In this document: piece after piece, positions 25,019 through 37,451 of the stretch | Layout of the letters: each line of letters starts with the position of its first letter | Position numbering within the stretch: position 1 is the stretch's first letter | NCBI RefSeq assembly: GCF_050908995.1 | Contig: NC_135119.1 | Span: 24,333,001-24,397,000, forward strand | Direction of reading: 5' to 3' | Length of the DNA: 64,000 bases | DNA from: Andrena cerasifolii | Lineage: Eukaryota > Arthropoda > Insecta > Hymenoptera > Andrenidae | Made by a program: the position numbers and the translations under genes | Notes under the pieces: model-generated | What the model was told of the DNA's origin: nothing | Databases searched by the model: none | What the model saw: only the letters and a program-made list of their open reading frames with translations

Positions 25019-27588
25019 CGACGGTTCAAACGTTAACTTAATCGCAGCAATGGGAAGTTTAACGTGCACAGGAATTATGGTGATACAATTTATGTGGAAC
25101 CAAAGGTCTGGCGTTGCTGCGAGGTTCTCATTTCTATTATCCTTACGCAACTTTCTTTGCGAATGCTAATGTGTAAATGGAAAAGTTGGGTAGCACGCGC
25201 GTTATCCTTTCGGTGGTTATTATTTCCCCGCCCGATAACAGCATTATGGAAAATTATTCTAAAAACGAGCGTCGAGTTCGAATCGTCGCGAAGAAGTGTC
25301 CAAATCACCGTACTATTCCTGAAGATTTTAATCTCTGTCGTCGATAGACTTTCTAATAAAAATACATTTTTTTTTCGTTCTAATAAAAGCAAATTATTGG
25401 AGATTTAAAAAAAAATGCGATGAGAAGCGCGCAGCATTGAATCCGTAACAGAAGTCACATCCTATCCGACAACAAAGAGAACGAATCAAAGCGGAGAAAA
25501 AAAGAATCGAGTCCGACACATTTATTGAAAATCTAGCTGTCCTTCTATCTCCCCCTCTTTTCGTTTTAATTCAGATAACGGTATTTTTCCGCGTCCTCTT
25601 TTTGCTAGTTCGATCCAGGGATCGCGACAGGCAGATAATATTCATCCTGTCGCGCCCTTCCCCATTTTGCCCAATCAATGGCCGATCTCGCTAAATTCCT
25701 GACGAATCTGCTTCCGCGAATAAACGGTATCCGATGGATTCTTCGTTAATGAACTCTACCTTTGTGCCTCCATCCACGAGTGCCACTCCGAGGTGACTTA
25801 ATCACTTGCGTTTAATTAGAATTTAGAGTTTAGAAATCTGAATTAGAATTTAGAGTATAGAAATCTGAATTAGAATTTAGAAGAAAATAGAATTTTTAAA
25901 CGCGGTTCAACCTAGCAAGCGAAGGAATTAGCTACCCCCTTTAATGAAACAAGATCATAAGAACGAAGTAATTTATCTCGGTATCCACAATCGAAGGAAC
26001 CGAAGTGCACAACGCGATTCCGGCAAGGAGCGACGAACGCGTTGATAGTCTCAGTGGCCCCGCAACAGGTTACGTACTTTTACCTACCTCCCCCGGCCAG
26101 AGGTGATATCTCGACGTGGCTGCATATTGCGTTTCCCATGTGACCGATTAAACGCGTACCCGATCGCGTAGTCGGTTATCGACTCGATTGAAACGAGCAC
26201 GATCCGTTCGCGAGGGGAAACTGATTGGAACGCGATGCATCGCGATCAATCCGGCCACCCAGTCCCCCAAAACGGCGTCCCTCTCCGTTCCCCGAAAACC
26301 GAACTCACAACGACGTCGCAAAACAAAAATGAAAGCAGACGGGTAGAACCCAAGCAGCCGTAAGTTCGCGTTCCTTAAGGTAGCTTTTCCTACGCAACGT
26401 CGCGAACTTCAAAGTTGATTTTCTCGAAAACGAAGCGCGATATCGAAAAATTGTATTCCTTTTCATCGACTTATTTATTTCTTGTAAGTCGAAAAGGAAG
26501 AGTGACTTTTTGCGATATCGCGCTTCGTTTTCGAGAAAATCGACTTCGAACTCGCGTCCAGTCGCATATGGGAAAACGTACCTTCAGCGAAACCCGGCCA
26601 CTTTTTACTTCGCGCCTCGTTTCGGCCGACCCCTGACCACTCGCAGCTCTTCTCGAGGGGCGAAGGAAGGAACGATTAGAATCACCGGCTAATTACCGAG
26701 CAATCAATGCGACGGAGAGGCTACGTCGATGTCTGGCAAACGAGGTATTTCTAACCCGCGGAACCAGAGAAGAGACCCGTTCCGACTAGGAGGACGCGAC
26801 GTCTGATTCTGTGCAGTGGGTGCCCGTTGTTTCTTAAACGGAACGAAGGAGGGAGCGAAACACACGGGGATCTTATAGAGATTAAGAGGAGACCGTTGTG
26901 GCTTCTTCACCTTCGACGAGGATCCTCGGGGCCGTTTTTAAGGTCGGTGCATGTTTGGATTATCCTTCCCGGTTGCGGCTGGCAATGGTTGCTGGGATTC
27001 GGGTGGATGGTCGAGCAAAGGGGCACGGGAGCAGAAGGAGACGACGGGCTCTCGGGGAGAACCGTGGCGGAAAACGGAATCAGATCGAACGAGAACGCAC
27101 TTGCTCGTACGACGCGCCGAACGCGACTGCGGCGGCGGACAAACTCGCGGTGACTCCACTTCCCTACTTACACGAGCGTAGACGCTGATGCACGCGTACA
27201 GGAGTTCGCGAGCCTCGTACGCATGTGCGAGGAAGATCCTGGCGAAACGTGGACGGGAGGAGCCGCGGCGATCTCCGCGATCTCGAAAACTTTTTTCAAA
27301 TTTTTATTCCGGGCTGTCGCAGCGGTTTGTCCGAAAGGGAGTTTAATAAAGGGCGTTTCAAAAGGAATTCGAGTGGAAATCAGGATTTAAGTACGACGTT
27401 TTAATTCAATAGAAATAAGCTGCACTGGGTGTGCACAGTTTTTGGAACTGGTGAAACATAGTTGCGAGCAACTCCAACGATCTGGATAGACAGATTGCTT
27501 TGATTATCTGTGGTTTTTGTGTTAGGTGTAGGGCAGACCAAGGTAAAGTGGGCTTCGAAAGTTTAAAGTAGAATAAAATTTGTTATTA
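25019..27588. other. Intergenic, no gene recognised
   Basis: Contains a short 25-bp direct repeat (GAATTAGAATTTAGAGT-type) at about 25813-25881. A GC/CpG-rich block lies at 26700-27250 with overlapping frames on both strands that resemble no protein. AAATCGA-type inverted segments near 26415 and 26535 (TCTCGAAAACGAAGCGCGATAT and inverse) form a small hairpin. Confidence 0.45.
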
Positions 27589-27993
27589 CTTCAGGGGTTA
27601 TACCTAGGCAGGCGACCGAAAAGAGGCGAATATTTGTGATTTTTTTTTGATGAAGTGGAAGCGTATAATTTTACGAAACTTTTTGCGTTTAAAAGAGCAA
27701 CATTTATAGAACATTTGGTAATTTTTTCGTAGAAAAATATTTGCGTTTATGATAAAATAACAAGCGACATCCAAGAAGTATTTTTAAAAATTTGGTTTTG
27801 CGGTGAGCACTGCCATTCGGAACCAGATAATCTGAAATCAAAAAAAAAAAGGTTTCGTTAGTATATTAATGTATCCTCAGGTTGGCGGAGAGAATTTCCT
27901 GAAATATTAATTTAAAACAAAATGGCGGCTATTTAAAGTTGAAATCCTGATTTTTCGTGCAAAAATCACGCGAAAAAATCAGGATTTCAATAT
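27589..27993. mobile_element. TTAA family A element, left half only
   Basis: Homologous to the left arm of the 8309 and 29386 copies, beginning GGGGTTATACCTAGGCAGGC, but the TTAA is degenerate (TTCA). The right arm is absent: at about 27993 the sequence switches abruptly to another family. Confidence 0.8.
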
Positions 27994-28272
27994 AGATAGA
28001 TTATAACTCGTGGACTGTAAAATAATTTCTTCTCAAAATGCTAGATCTAATTAAAAGAAGTAACTTTCGACTTGAAACTTTTATTCTATCTCTTACAGTT
28101 TGCGAGTTATAAGACAAAATCGTAAAATAGCCGAATTTTCAGGGGTTAATTTCACCCCCTTCGGGTGAATTTGGGCAGCAAACAAAAATTTCGTTATGAT
28201 CAGGAGTAAATCCCCTACTTATTCACAAAGTTTCAGAATTTTTTGAATTATCGCCTTCGGGATCTTCCCTTG
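27994..28272. mobile_element. CAAGGGAAGATC-family MITE, right half only
   Basis: Homologous to 13605-13875, ending GATCTTCCCTTG followed by TTA. Its left arm is missing and replaced by the family A half-element, giving a chimeric palindrome with unrelated halves. Confidence 0.8.
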
Positions 28273-29385
28273 TTAGTCAGAATTTTGCATGTCCGACAAT
28301 GAGTAGTGAAGTAAGTCTACCGAGCGAGTGGCAAACAATTTAAAAACTGGCACGCATATAAACGTAACGAAAAAGCGAAAGACTTTAAACTCTCCTTCCG
28401 TATTTACAAGTAGCTGCAACGATCACTCTTGCGTCAATGGAGCTTGACATCCCGAGCATCAGGAAAGCTATACTCCGCCACGTTTGAAAACTCGATTTGT
28501 CAAGATTATCGACGACGTTCCCGGCACACGTTCCAGAAAGCAATTTAGTTGCGGCGGGAGCAGCGTGGGAGGAGAAAGAAAGACTCGGCGTGCAAAAAGC
28601 AGAGAGGGGGAGCTTCTAATCGCGCAATAATTACTATCGGTGTCTCGTTCTCTCCCTTACGCGATTATCACCGCGAACAGTCATCCGATAACCGAGCGGG
28701 CCGGGCTCGCCCGTTAATGAGCCTGCATCGAATTACGGGCTCTCGCTCGCCGACACGCTTGTCACACCCGAATTTCGTTGCGTGCATCTTGAATGCGCGT
28801 CCGAATGCACGCCGCTTATCAAACGGAACGGAAGGCGCGGCCACCCGCATTTTCGGCGCGCGATCGATGATAAAACAGTTAGGCGTAGCACGGGAATTGA
28901 AATTCATCGCGCGTTACATCTGGCGAACGCTAAAAGGATCCTCATTTGGCTTCGTTCGTCAAGCCACGCAACCCTGCCACGCGCTTTCTTCTCTCGTCTT
29001 TATTAGCCGGTCGAATGGTTTTTGAAATCCTCCACCCGGGAAGGGAAGAAAGGCGTCCGCCCACCGCAGAAGCTCCGCTTTTAATTCGAAGTTACTGTGG
29101 CGAGCATGCGGGAAATTCTATTGCCGGCTGCACAACGTTCAAGTACCAAACGGCAGAATAAAGTTTTCCGGTGACGCACATCGAGACCGTTTGTACCATT
29201 GCCAGGTAATTTACTCGTATCGTTCCCCTTGCGCGCCAGGAAACGGGCAAACGTCACCTTGCCAATCGTATCTTTTCCTGTGCACCCGCCTCGTGAACGC
29301 TAGTCGTCCCTTTTTCGCGGAGATCCGCGGCTGGTTGCAGCGGAGAATACCTCCAAAGGGAAACGTCCCTCGACTGGGTCTACCA
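28273..29385. other. Intergenic, CpG-rich, no gene recognised
   Basis: A 158-codon plus-strand frame (28549-29025) overlaps a minus-strand frame and is arginine-rich in the way random CpG-rich DNA is. No domain recognised. Confidence 0.45.
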
Positions 29386-30139
29386 TTAAGGGGTTATGCC
29401 TAGTCAGGCGGTCGAAAAGAGGCGAATATTTGCGAATTTTTTTTGAAGAAGCGGAAGCGTACATTTTTACGGAACTTTTTGCGTTTAAAAGAGCAACATT
29501 TAAAGAACATTTGGTAATTTTTTCGTGGAAAAATATTTACGTTTATGATAAAATAACAAGCGACATCCAAGAAGTATTTTTAAAAATTTGGTATTGCGGT
29601 GAGCACTGCCATTCGGAACCAGATTATCTAAAATCAAAAAACAAAAAAGATTTCGTTAGTATATTAATGTATCCTCAGGTTGACGGAGAGAAATTTCCGA
29701 AATATTAAGTTAAAACAACATGGCAGCTATTTAAAGTTGAAATCCTGATTTTTTCGCGTAATTTTTGCAGGAAAGATCAGGATTTCAACTTTAAATAGCT
29801 GCCATGTTGTTTTAACTTAATATTTCGGAAATTTCTCTCCGTCAACCTGAGGATACATTAATATACTAACGAAATCTTTTTTGTTTTTTGATTTTAAATA
29901 ATCTAGTTCCGAATGGCAGTGCTCACCGCGAAAGCAAATTTTTAAAAATGCTTCTTGGATGTCGCTTGTTATTTTATTATAAACGTAAATATTTTTCCAC
30001 GAAAAAATTACCAAATGTTCTTTAAATGTTGCTCTTTGAAACGCAAAAAGTTTTGTAAAATTATACGCTTCCGCTTCTTCAAAAAAAAATCACAAATAAT
30101 CGCTACTTTTCGGCCGCCTGACTAGGTATAACCCCTTAA
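29386..30139. mobile_element. TTAA palindromic MITE, family A, copy 3, intact
   Basis: TTAA on both ends (29386-29389, 30136-30139), GGGGTTATGCCTAGTCAGGC terminus and full inverted arms. It is the best preserved copy in the window. Each arm reads open in the same frame as a peptide containing ITSDIQE and GEKFPKY (29430-29708 plus, 29817-30014 minus); see findings. Confidence 0.9.
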
Positions 30140-31509
30140 TTCCTTGGTGACGCGTGTCCAACAAATCAGGAGCTCCAGCTGACAGTGGCATACCGCACAG
30201 TGGTGAATTTGCCAGAAAACGTGGCCAAAACTAATATCATCAACACTAAGTTTAATTGCTGAAATAAATTAGTCTAGAAAGATTATAATGTACTCTTTTA
30301 ATCAACAGTGTTGAATTATACTATTATAATATATTTAAAAAGGTCAATTATACACGTTTCTTTTATAATATACATAAAACACATTCTACTTCACATTTAA
30401 TCGTAATTAATAACTATTATAATACAATGTTGAATACACGCAATTGCGTACCACCCGCTTTTTAACTATAGAACTGGTAAGATCGCAGATTGTCACATTT
30501 AATTTCAATCAGAACTTCTCCTGGGACCAAATCGAAATTTGATCTCGCTTGATACACTACTGTTCGCTCAAAGAAAGAAAAACATATATAGGTATTGTAT
30601 TTTTACCTACCACGGCTGTAGAAATATTTAAAAAAAATAATACAATTCACGTAAATATGAATTTCGAGCGTATTAGATAATAGGTACCAACATCAACAGA
30701 TTGTCTTGTTACATCGACAATAAATCGTCGCTTAATTTATACTTTCGCCTGAAAACATCCATTTTCTAACGCTATTAAGTTTGAAGTTGCATATCCCTTG
30801 GTGAATTGCAGATTAAAAATCGGTTTTTAAAGCAATTAAAAAAAATTTTAAGCACACCACACAGAGTTTGAAAATAAAAGAAAATTGTTTTACTTTAGTC
30901 CATGATTTTGGGCAAAGTCGCCGCTGTGTGTCGTTGCAAGCTGTGCGTTTAGAACAAGAAAAATTCCGAATTTTAGCCACAGCGAAACACGTATGCATTC
31001 CAAAATTAGGTATGTATTGCAATTTCTTTATATCGGCATAAACAAGTGGACATAAAAATTTCTTTATTACATAAATCTTTGGATTTGCTTCTACCGATGA
31101 CACTCATTATCGCGCTACAGGTAATCGTATCATCACAAAACTGAGACAAATAACAAATAACAGAAAACAAATTAGATAAGCCTAAGCGCGCAGGTATGGA
31201 AGTTTTCGTAACGAAAACGCAAAATACATATATATCAGCGCCTAAATAAATTTTTCTAACTATAAAGTCCTTTCACTTAATTCCCAAAAGCAGTGATTCC
31301 CAACCTCTGCGAAATATCTGTTTTTAATCTTTTTTCTTTACCTTATTAAATTTACCTTACCTTATGTAGGGGGTGGGGAGGGGAGGTCGGAGTTCATTTG
31401 AATATTGCCAAAGGGGATCGCGGCTAAAAAAAGTTTGGGAAACACCGCTCAAAGGGTCTTCCAATGGAAAGTTTCCACGAGGAATTAAGAATGCGACGAA
31501 TCGTGCATG
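30140..31509. other. AT-rich DNA downstream of the GNAT gene
   Basis: No exon recognised. A CACAGTGGTG motif at 30196 resembles the Transib-like terminus but has no partner. The stretch up to 31509 probably includes the 3' UTR of the GNAT gene on the minus strand. Confidence 0.45.
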
Positions 31510-34500
31510 TTATTGAAGTCTCCTGGCCATCACTTTCATGGTTTTCACCTGGATTCCGGGAAAGATTTTCTTCCCTTCACCGTCCACGATGTCGTCGTAG
31601 TCTACCTCGAGGAGCACTTCGTAGCCACACCGCGTGGCCAGCTTCTGCGAGATTGGGGAAGTGAATACTGTAGAAGTAACTGGGATGTTGTATTCGCATC
31701 CTATGTTCTCCCTGGGACAGGCATCATTCGAAACAGACGAAAATGAATTGCAAATTAATCGCAAGGAATTGGAGGCCTGGGTAATTGAAGTTAGGCGGAA
31801 ATTTCTTGCATTAAACCAGGGACTTCTACCGAAACGGAAAATACCCCGGTATGATACCGGTATTTTTCGGTTCCATCTCCAAAACCTTTATAGAAACCGA
31901 AATACGCAATTACCGGTATGACGGCATACCGATATATGCAGATACCGATATATTTACCTATATTTACCGGTAATTCTTTCGGTTTTCGGATTTTATTACA
32001 GTTTTCAAAATATTATTAGACAATAATCTATACGCTAAACGTATACTAATATATTGGTATTTTTATGAAAAGATATTACGTTATGTCGGTGTTTTTACAT
32101 CCCGAATTAATAAGGGTTATGTAGATATTACTTTAACCTACTAAATCACCCAAAGAGGAACCGGAAAAATACCAGTATTTATTTCGGTTTCGGTACTTTA
32201 ACGATTTCGGTATTCACCTATTTCGGTTCTATAACGGTTTCGGTACTCATCTGTTTCGGTACGATATCGGTTTCGGTATAGCTTTGTTTACGTAACACCG
32301 GTATCAAACTCATACCGGTTTAAAGTCCCCGCATTAAACACGACGAGCGTAGAGGCAGCGCACAGTGGTTTAAAACGCGATTCTAGCTAAGCGAAATTAT
32401 TTCAATCATTATTTCTTCCTGTGCGGCGTGCAGAAAGACGCCGGCTAAAAATGTTGGTAACGTAGATATTAAAAAGAATGACGGTATAATTGCACGGCCC
32501 GCGTACCTACCTGGCATTAAGAATATGAGCACCCAGAGCTGCTCCTCGGTACGACGGATGCACGGAGAGGCCGAGAGCGGTTAAGTATCTGTCCACCCCA
32601 TATTTTTCGTACACGTTAGCTCGCTTGGTGAACTCTACTATAACTTCCATTACGTTCCGTCCTCTTTCCGACTGAAAATGCGTACACTGCGTTACGAATA
32701 ATCTTGCGCAGTATAGGAAATTACAGCAGAACCTCCGTTAATCAACAATCAAGATCCATCAATGTAATTAAATAGCTGAACTTAATTCTTTGATTTTTAC
32801 AACGCGACTGCCCAGATGCCCAGTCCGAATCCAACATAAACACTTTGTAACGCCACGAATACGTGGGAAATCCTCGGAAACTCCCCCCAAAGACATTTCT
32901 AATCTGCCGTGTCAATATTGTTTGCGAATGCTACCGATAAGGATCACCTGAAAATTGTCGGAGTCAACCTTTTCCCCCTTGTAACTCAATCCAAGCACAT
33001 TGCAGCCCGCAAGGATCGGTTTGCCACCGTTCGGATTCTCTACGAAAGCTCCCACGGATAAGCCTTGCTGCAGGAACTCTACCCATAAAGCTTTGAAAGT
33101 GTCCACATACTCTGGATCGTCTTTCCCATCTGGAAACAGTAACAAACATTTACAAATAAAATAATTTGAATTTCGACCGCATAAATCGTTACAATTAAAA
33201 GAGCGTTGTTTCGGCGCACTGGTTCGGTCCTTCGAATATTTAAACAAAAACTAATTGCAATTTTGAAACGTTTTTTTAACAGTTTCCAACGTTTCGGTGA
33301 ATAATTCTGACCATTTTCAAGGAAAGTTAAAATTTATTTTCTTTTAAAAGTGGAAATAAAAATTGATATTAAATGAAATTTTTAGTAGAATTATTTTAAA
33401 CTCTATTACAGATAATTATTAATAAATACCTGCAGCAAAGATACTATTAATTCTTTCATCGTAGTTTGAAATTCGGCAAGGCGAAACTTCGGTCGATTCC
33501 CGATAATGCGGTCATGAACACCTACTTGAAAAACATTTATATTTGTGTTATTAACAGCGTTATTACTCGACAGAGTAAGAGTTCAGAACAACAGTAAATC
33601 AGTCATCTACATTTTACTTTTAACTTTTATTTCTCACCGCAGTATTTGGTGCAGTACTTTACACCATGCGCATATATTACTGCGGACTGGCGATTGCGTA
33701 ACGCAACCTTTTCTCCGACCGTACGTCAATCTAACATCCAAAGTGAGCCGCGGTGCTCGAGTTACAATTGCAACTGTATAAAGATACCAAGAAAAGATAA
33801 AAGTGGAAAAAAAAGTATAAAAAAGAATAACAGAAAAGTCAATAGGCTTTCTTATTCTAGTATTACGCAGTAATTGGTATTTCGGTAGTAACTGGCACAC
33901 AGTAATGCACGCATGTCCGCAGTAGCTCCTGCAACGACATTGATGTTTCAATCTCTGTATATTTAATTAACTGTGCCTATTACCCCGTCCTCACATTTTT
34001 TTACGGAATTATTGAGGTCCCAACTTCCTTTTAAAAAAAGGAAACAGGGATTTTCATTCAGTTCAGCACTTTATCGAACGTTCTAAAGTTAACCTATCTT
34101 AAAAGTTCGCAGTAATACCCACACCTACCCCATCGCTTCGGCGTCGTTCGGGTGCCCTTTGGCATACTGTTTGGACGTTCTTGCCTGATTTAACACTGTT
34201 TACCTCAGTCACCAGTCAGCGGACCCGAGAGTCGCACGTCCAACTACGAACGCCACATTTCCACAATCTTTTAAATTCAAAGGTTCGTTTAATATCAATT
34301 TTTATTTCCACTTTCTTAAAAAAATAAATTTGAACTTTCCTTGAAAATCGTCAGAATTATTGACCGAAACGTTGGAAACTGTTAAAAAACAGTAATATAT
34401 GCGCATGGTGTAAAGTACCGCACCAAATACTGCGGTGAGGAATAAAAGTTAAAAGTAAAATGTAGATGACTGATTTACTGTTGTTCTGAACTCTTACTCT

Positions 34501-35965
34501 GTCGAGTAATAACGCTGTTAATAACACAAATAGAAATGTTTTTCAAGTAGGTGTTCATGACCGCCGTATCGGGAATCGACCGAAGTTTCGCCTTGCCGAA
34601 TTTCAAACTACGATAAAAGAATTAATAGTATCTTTGCTGCACATATTTATTAATAATTATCTGTAATAGAGTTTAAAATAATTTTACTAAAAATTTCATT
34701 TAATATCAATTTTTATTTCCACTTTCTTAAAAAAATAAATTTTAACTTTCCTTGAAAATCGTCAGAATTATTGACCGAAACGTTGGAAACTATTAAAAAA
34801 CTGTTTCAAAATTGCAATTACTTTTTGTTTAAATATTCAAAGGACCGAACCAGTGCGCCGAAACAACCCCCTTTTAATTGGAATAAACATTCACGTATTT
34901 CTAGCTAAATCTTAAAACTTTGGATCTCATATTCCCCCCGAGAAAATCGCAATTTTCTCGTTTCCTATCTAGCTTATATCGCGTTATCGCGTTTGTTTAG
35001 ATTAAAGTGTTTATACATTTGCGCTTCCGGCAATCTTCCTTAGTTGTAAAAATCTGAAGCGTACAAGTGAAGCTTTATCTGGCAAGCATCGATTAGCAAT
35101 GATCACTGTCACGTTAGGAGAAGGACAAGGCGGTAAAATGTGACAAAGCAGAATGTGCAGGAGGATAAGAGAAATTTATGGTATTTGTCCGTTTCATCAA
35201 CTGTTTACGCAGCCTCCACGTGAACCGTAAATTGCTCCTAACGAGCGTATTTCGTTCGCCACTGGCACCACTTTGTGGATCTTGTTTCCGCGCGGTTATG
35301 TGGGATATCGTACGACTGTCACTCTTAGAACGATACGGAAACATAGAGAGCTAAGAGCAACAGAGCTAAAAGCAACTTCTCACAGTTGGTAGATTTACAA
35401 CATTCGGAGTAAAAACGAGGGGCAATTTTTCGTTCCTATTTTATCCACGTGCTTCGAGTAGATAAATCATTCTCGATACAATAGACAATTTGATGTACCC
35501 CTCGTTCTTATCACTTGGCGCCGTCCGAAACGTCCCCGAAACGATACGAGTCGATGTTGTCACATTAACGAAATCCCAGCAGGTACCTATGATGCGAGAA
35601 CACGACCGAGATCGTGTCGCCACGCGCCAATACACGCGACCCTAAACGTGGCAACGCAAACTTCGTTTTTGCGCACAGCAAAACACAGTTTCGTTTCCAT
35701 TTGAGACGTTACAAAGATAGAAAAAAAGCGAGGTAAATCGTAACTTACTCATGCAATTGCATATCGGCTCGTCGGAAATGAAATAGGTACACATGTGATC
35801 GATGACATCTTGGTACCTGTCCTCGGGTATTTCTTGTATAGAGAACTTTATCGGCGCTTCATTGCTACCCTTCTTGACGCATTCCACAACCTTCCACACC
35901 TTCGCCTGGCCAGGAGGCTTCAAGGGAAACGAAACTGGTGGCTTCGTCGCTTCCTGCTTGTCCAT
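31510..35965 (-). CDS. GNAT-fold N-acetyltransferase, four exons, 253 aa
   Basis: Probable acetyl-CoA-dependent acyltransferase of the insect aaNAT-like GNAT group; the substrate is unknown. Exons (minus): 35965-35749, 33129-32948, 32671-32511, 31711-31510 with stop TAA. All introns are GT-AG (donors GTAAGT, GTGATC, GTAGGT) and the phases join to 254 codons. Residues 1-40 are a basic, proline-rich lead. The N-terminal GNAT part holds the block FSIQEIPEDRYQDVIDHMC with DEPICN after it, typical of insect members. Motif A, the acetyl-CoA pyrophosphate loop, is LGLSVHPSYRGAALGAHIL at about 166-184. The usual R-G-x-G-x-G/A reads R175-G-A-A-L-G180, so the second glycine is alanine. The C-terminal part has SQKLATRCGYEVL, matching the motif B region. 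The start is the only in-frame ATG (35965). Length is normal for the group (about 220-260). Introns 1 and 3 carry transposons. Confidence 0.88.
31817..32331. mobile_element. hAT-like MITE in GNAT intron 3, 8-bp duplication
   Basis: CATTAAAC directly precedes (31809-31816) and follows (32332-32339) the element. The termini CAGGGACTT and AAGTCCCCG are inverted. The interior is unusual: many GGTTTCGGTA / ATACCGGTAT motifs, which also make it dyad-rich. The 8-bp duplication indicates a hAT-type insertion; it enlarged an intron that would otherwise be about 276 bp. Confidence 0.75.
33192..34880. mobile_element. Large inverted repeat in GNAT intron 1
   Basis: The left arm is 33192 to about 33684, and the right arm about 34393 to 34880, beginning CAATTAAAAG and ending CTTTTAATTG. 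The arms of about 490 bp are highly similar. The spacer is about 700 bp and holds a further partial copy of an arm segment (34279-34392, containing TTGACCGAAACGTTGGAAAC as in the right arm). No transposase frame. It lies wholly inside the 2.6-kb first intron, so it is present in the pre-mRNA as a potential long hairpin. Confidence 0.8.
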
Positions 35966-36910
35966 TTCACTTATTCGGTTGAAAGTAATTTGCACGAGAG
36001 GGGGGCCAAGCAAACTTCTGCTTGCAAGCACGCTCCTATTTCCTGCAAAGACTATCGCGCTAACTGATAGAAGCTTTTCCGCGACGCTACTGTTGCTTTG
36101 TTGGAGTCTTTCAACAGAATGACCGATGATGAATTGTGTAACGGCTCAGCTATCTATTATCATGCGCGTTAGTTATCGTTAACGCAGCAAGCGTCGCTCC
36201 AATTTTATAATATTGCGCGTCATTGACTGTAGGCTCGATAAGAAAGCAGGCACCTATTCACGCACTGCCGCTTCCTAAACTGCTTTTTTTCTTCGAGTAA
36301 CTCTTCGAAAAGTGGCGATGCGTGCTTTCACGCAAGTACTGTTTTTTTTTTCATTTAGTTGTCTTAAACTATTTTTCCCAGATGGAAATAATTGTTTATG
36401 GATTGTGCTAATAAATATTGCAGGAATGTGGAGGGGTTTTATTTGATATTTTCGTATCATCGTGATATGCTGCCTGTTCGCCGCTGTTTCATGGCAAAGC
36501 TACTCAGTTTGGAGGAGGGACAGACCAAATCTATTCATTACAGTTGCTCGTCACGCAGTGAGCTGGCAGCATTGTCTATAGTCTATACTTTGCGAGTTCG
36601 GGATGATACGAAAGACTGACACAGTGAAAATGGTGTTGCTGGCAATAAAGCAGAGAAGTTTATATTGGGCCGTATGCATAAAAATGAGGAAATGCTTGAA
36701 AGTAATAAGTGTAACAGCAAGTACTAGATTTCGTATGCATAATCTTCTACTGGTTCTAGGTAGTAAATGATGGAAAATTTTAAGTAAATACTACTGGTAT
36801 TTACTTACAAGGGAACACCGCGAACTCACTGATTGGAACGCAACTTTGTGGGTTTATGGAGTGACTCAAGGCAAGAACAAGGGTGTGTTTCATTCGGGCC
36901 CTACCGCCCT
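35966..36910. other. Upstream region of the GNAT gene
   Basis: Holds the 5' UTR and promoter of the minus-strand GNAT gene, since its ATG is at 35965. No clear TATA box. GNL3 ends at 37452, so the two genes are in tandem on the minus strand with about 1.5 kb between them. Confidence 0.4.
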
Positions 36911-37185
36911 TTAAGGGGAGGTTCCGGTCTAGAGAACCAAAAAATAGGTGATCTTTAGGAATTATTTAAAGGAAAACTACTGTATATAATTTAATGGGAT
37001 TTTCTGCGTTGTATTAAGGATGTCTTAATTTATAGAAATATATTTTTTGTTGTATAATTAATCATTGCAGACGGCACTGGGGAATCGTTAAAGTCAAGGC
37101 GTCAAAAAATTGATCAAAATCGGTGGGACCTGTATCCCCAAAAATTATTATCCGATTTGACTGAAACTTATTTTATTTTGAAGAA
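36911..37185. mobile_element. TTAA family C element, left part only
   Basis: TTAA-GGGGAGGTTCCGGTCTAGAG start, colinear with 9060-9400 for about 270 bp, then lost at about 37185. It sits between the GNAT promoter region and the GNL3 3' end. Confidence 0.75.
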
Positions 37186-37416
37186 TATTATGGGGACACC
37201 TTGAAACAAAGTACTTGTTAGTAATGGGCCATTATTGAAGCTCGTGAAAAATATGAAGGGAGGAATCCTATTTTTTGCGCTACAAACAGGAAAATTTGGG
37301 ATTTTTTTTTTAAGAGACTAACGTTTCGTTTCCTCCGAAATTTGGACCGTGTTATTACTTATTTGCAGAAGTCGCAGTTTTTTCTATTAATTTTATTTAA
37401 CAATTATTTTGCCAAC

Positions 37417-37422
37417 TTTATT
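37417..37422 (-). promoter_or_regulatory. Poly(A) signal of the GNL3 gene
   Basis: AATAAA on the minus strand 30 nt after the GNL3 stop codon; a second one lies about 25 nt further on. Spacing and orientation fit a short 3' UTR. Confidence 0.6.
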
Positions 37423-37451
37423 CAGTAACTGTACATTGTAACAGTCCACTT

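Noticed and set aside
28549..29025. 158-codon plus-strand frame
   Set aside because: Overlaps an opposite frame in CpG-rich DNA; no recognisable motif.
30196..30205. CACAGTGGT motifs at 30196 and 32361 as further Transib-like ends
   Set aside because: No inverse partner or 5-bp duplication found for either; probably chance or heavily truncated.
35966..36031. Upstream extension of the GNAT protein resembling a mitochondrial presequence
   Set aside because: The codon opening that extension is GTG, not ATG; the first in-frame ATG is at 35965.
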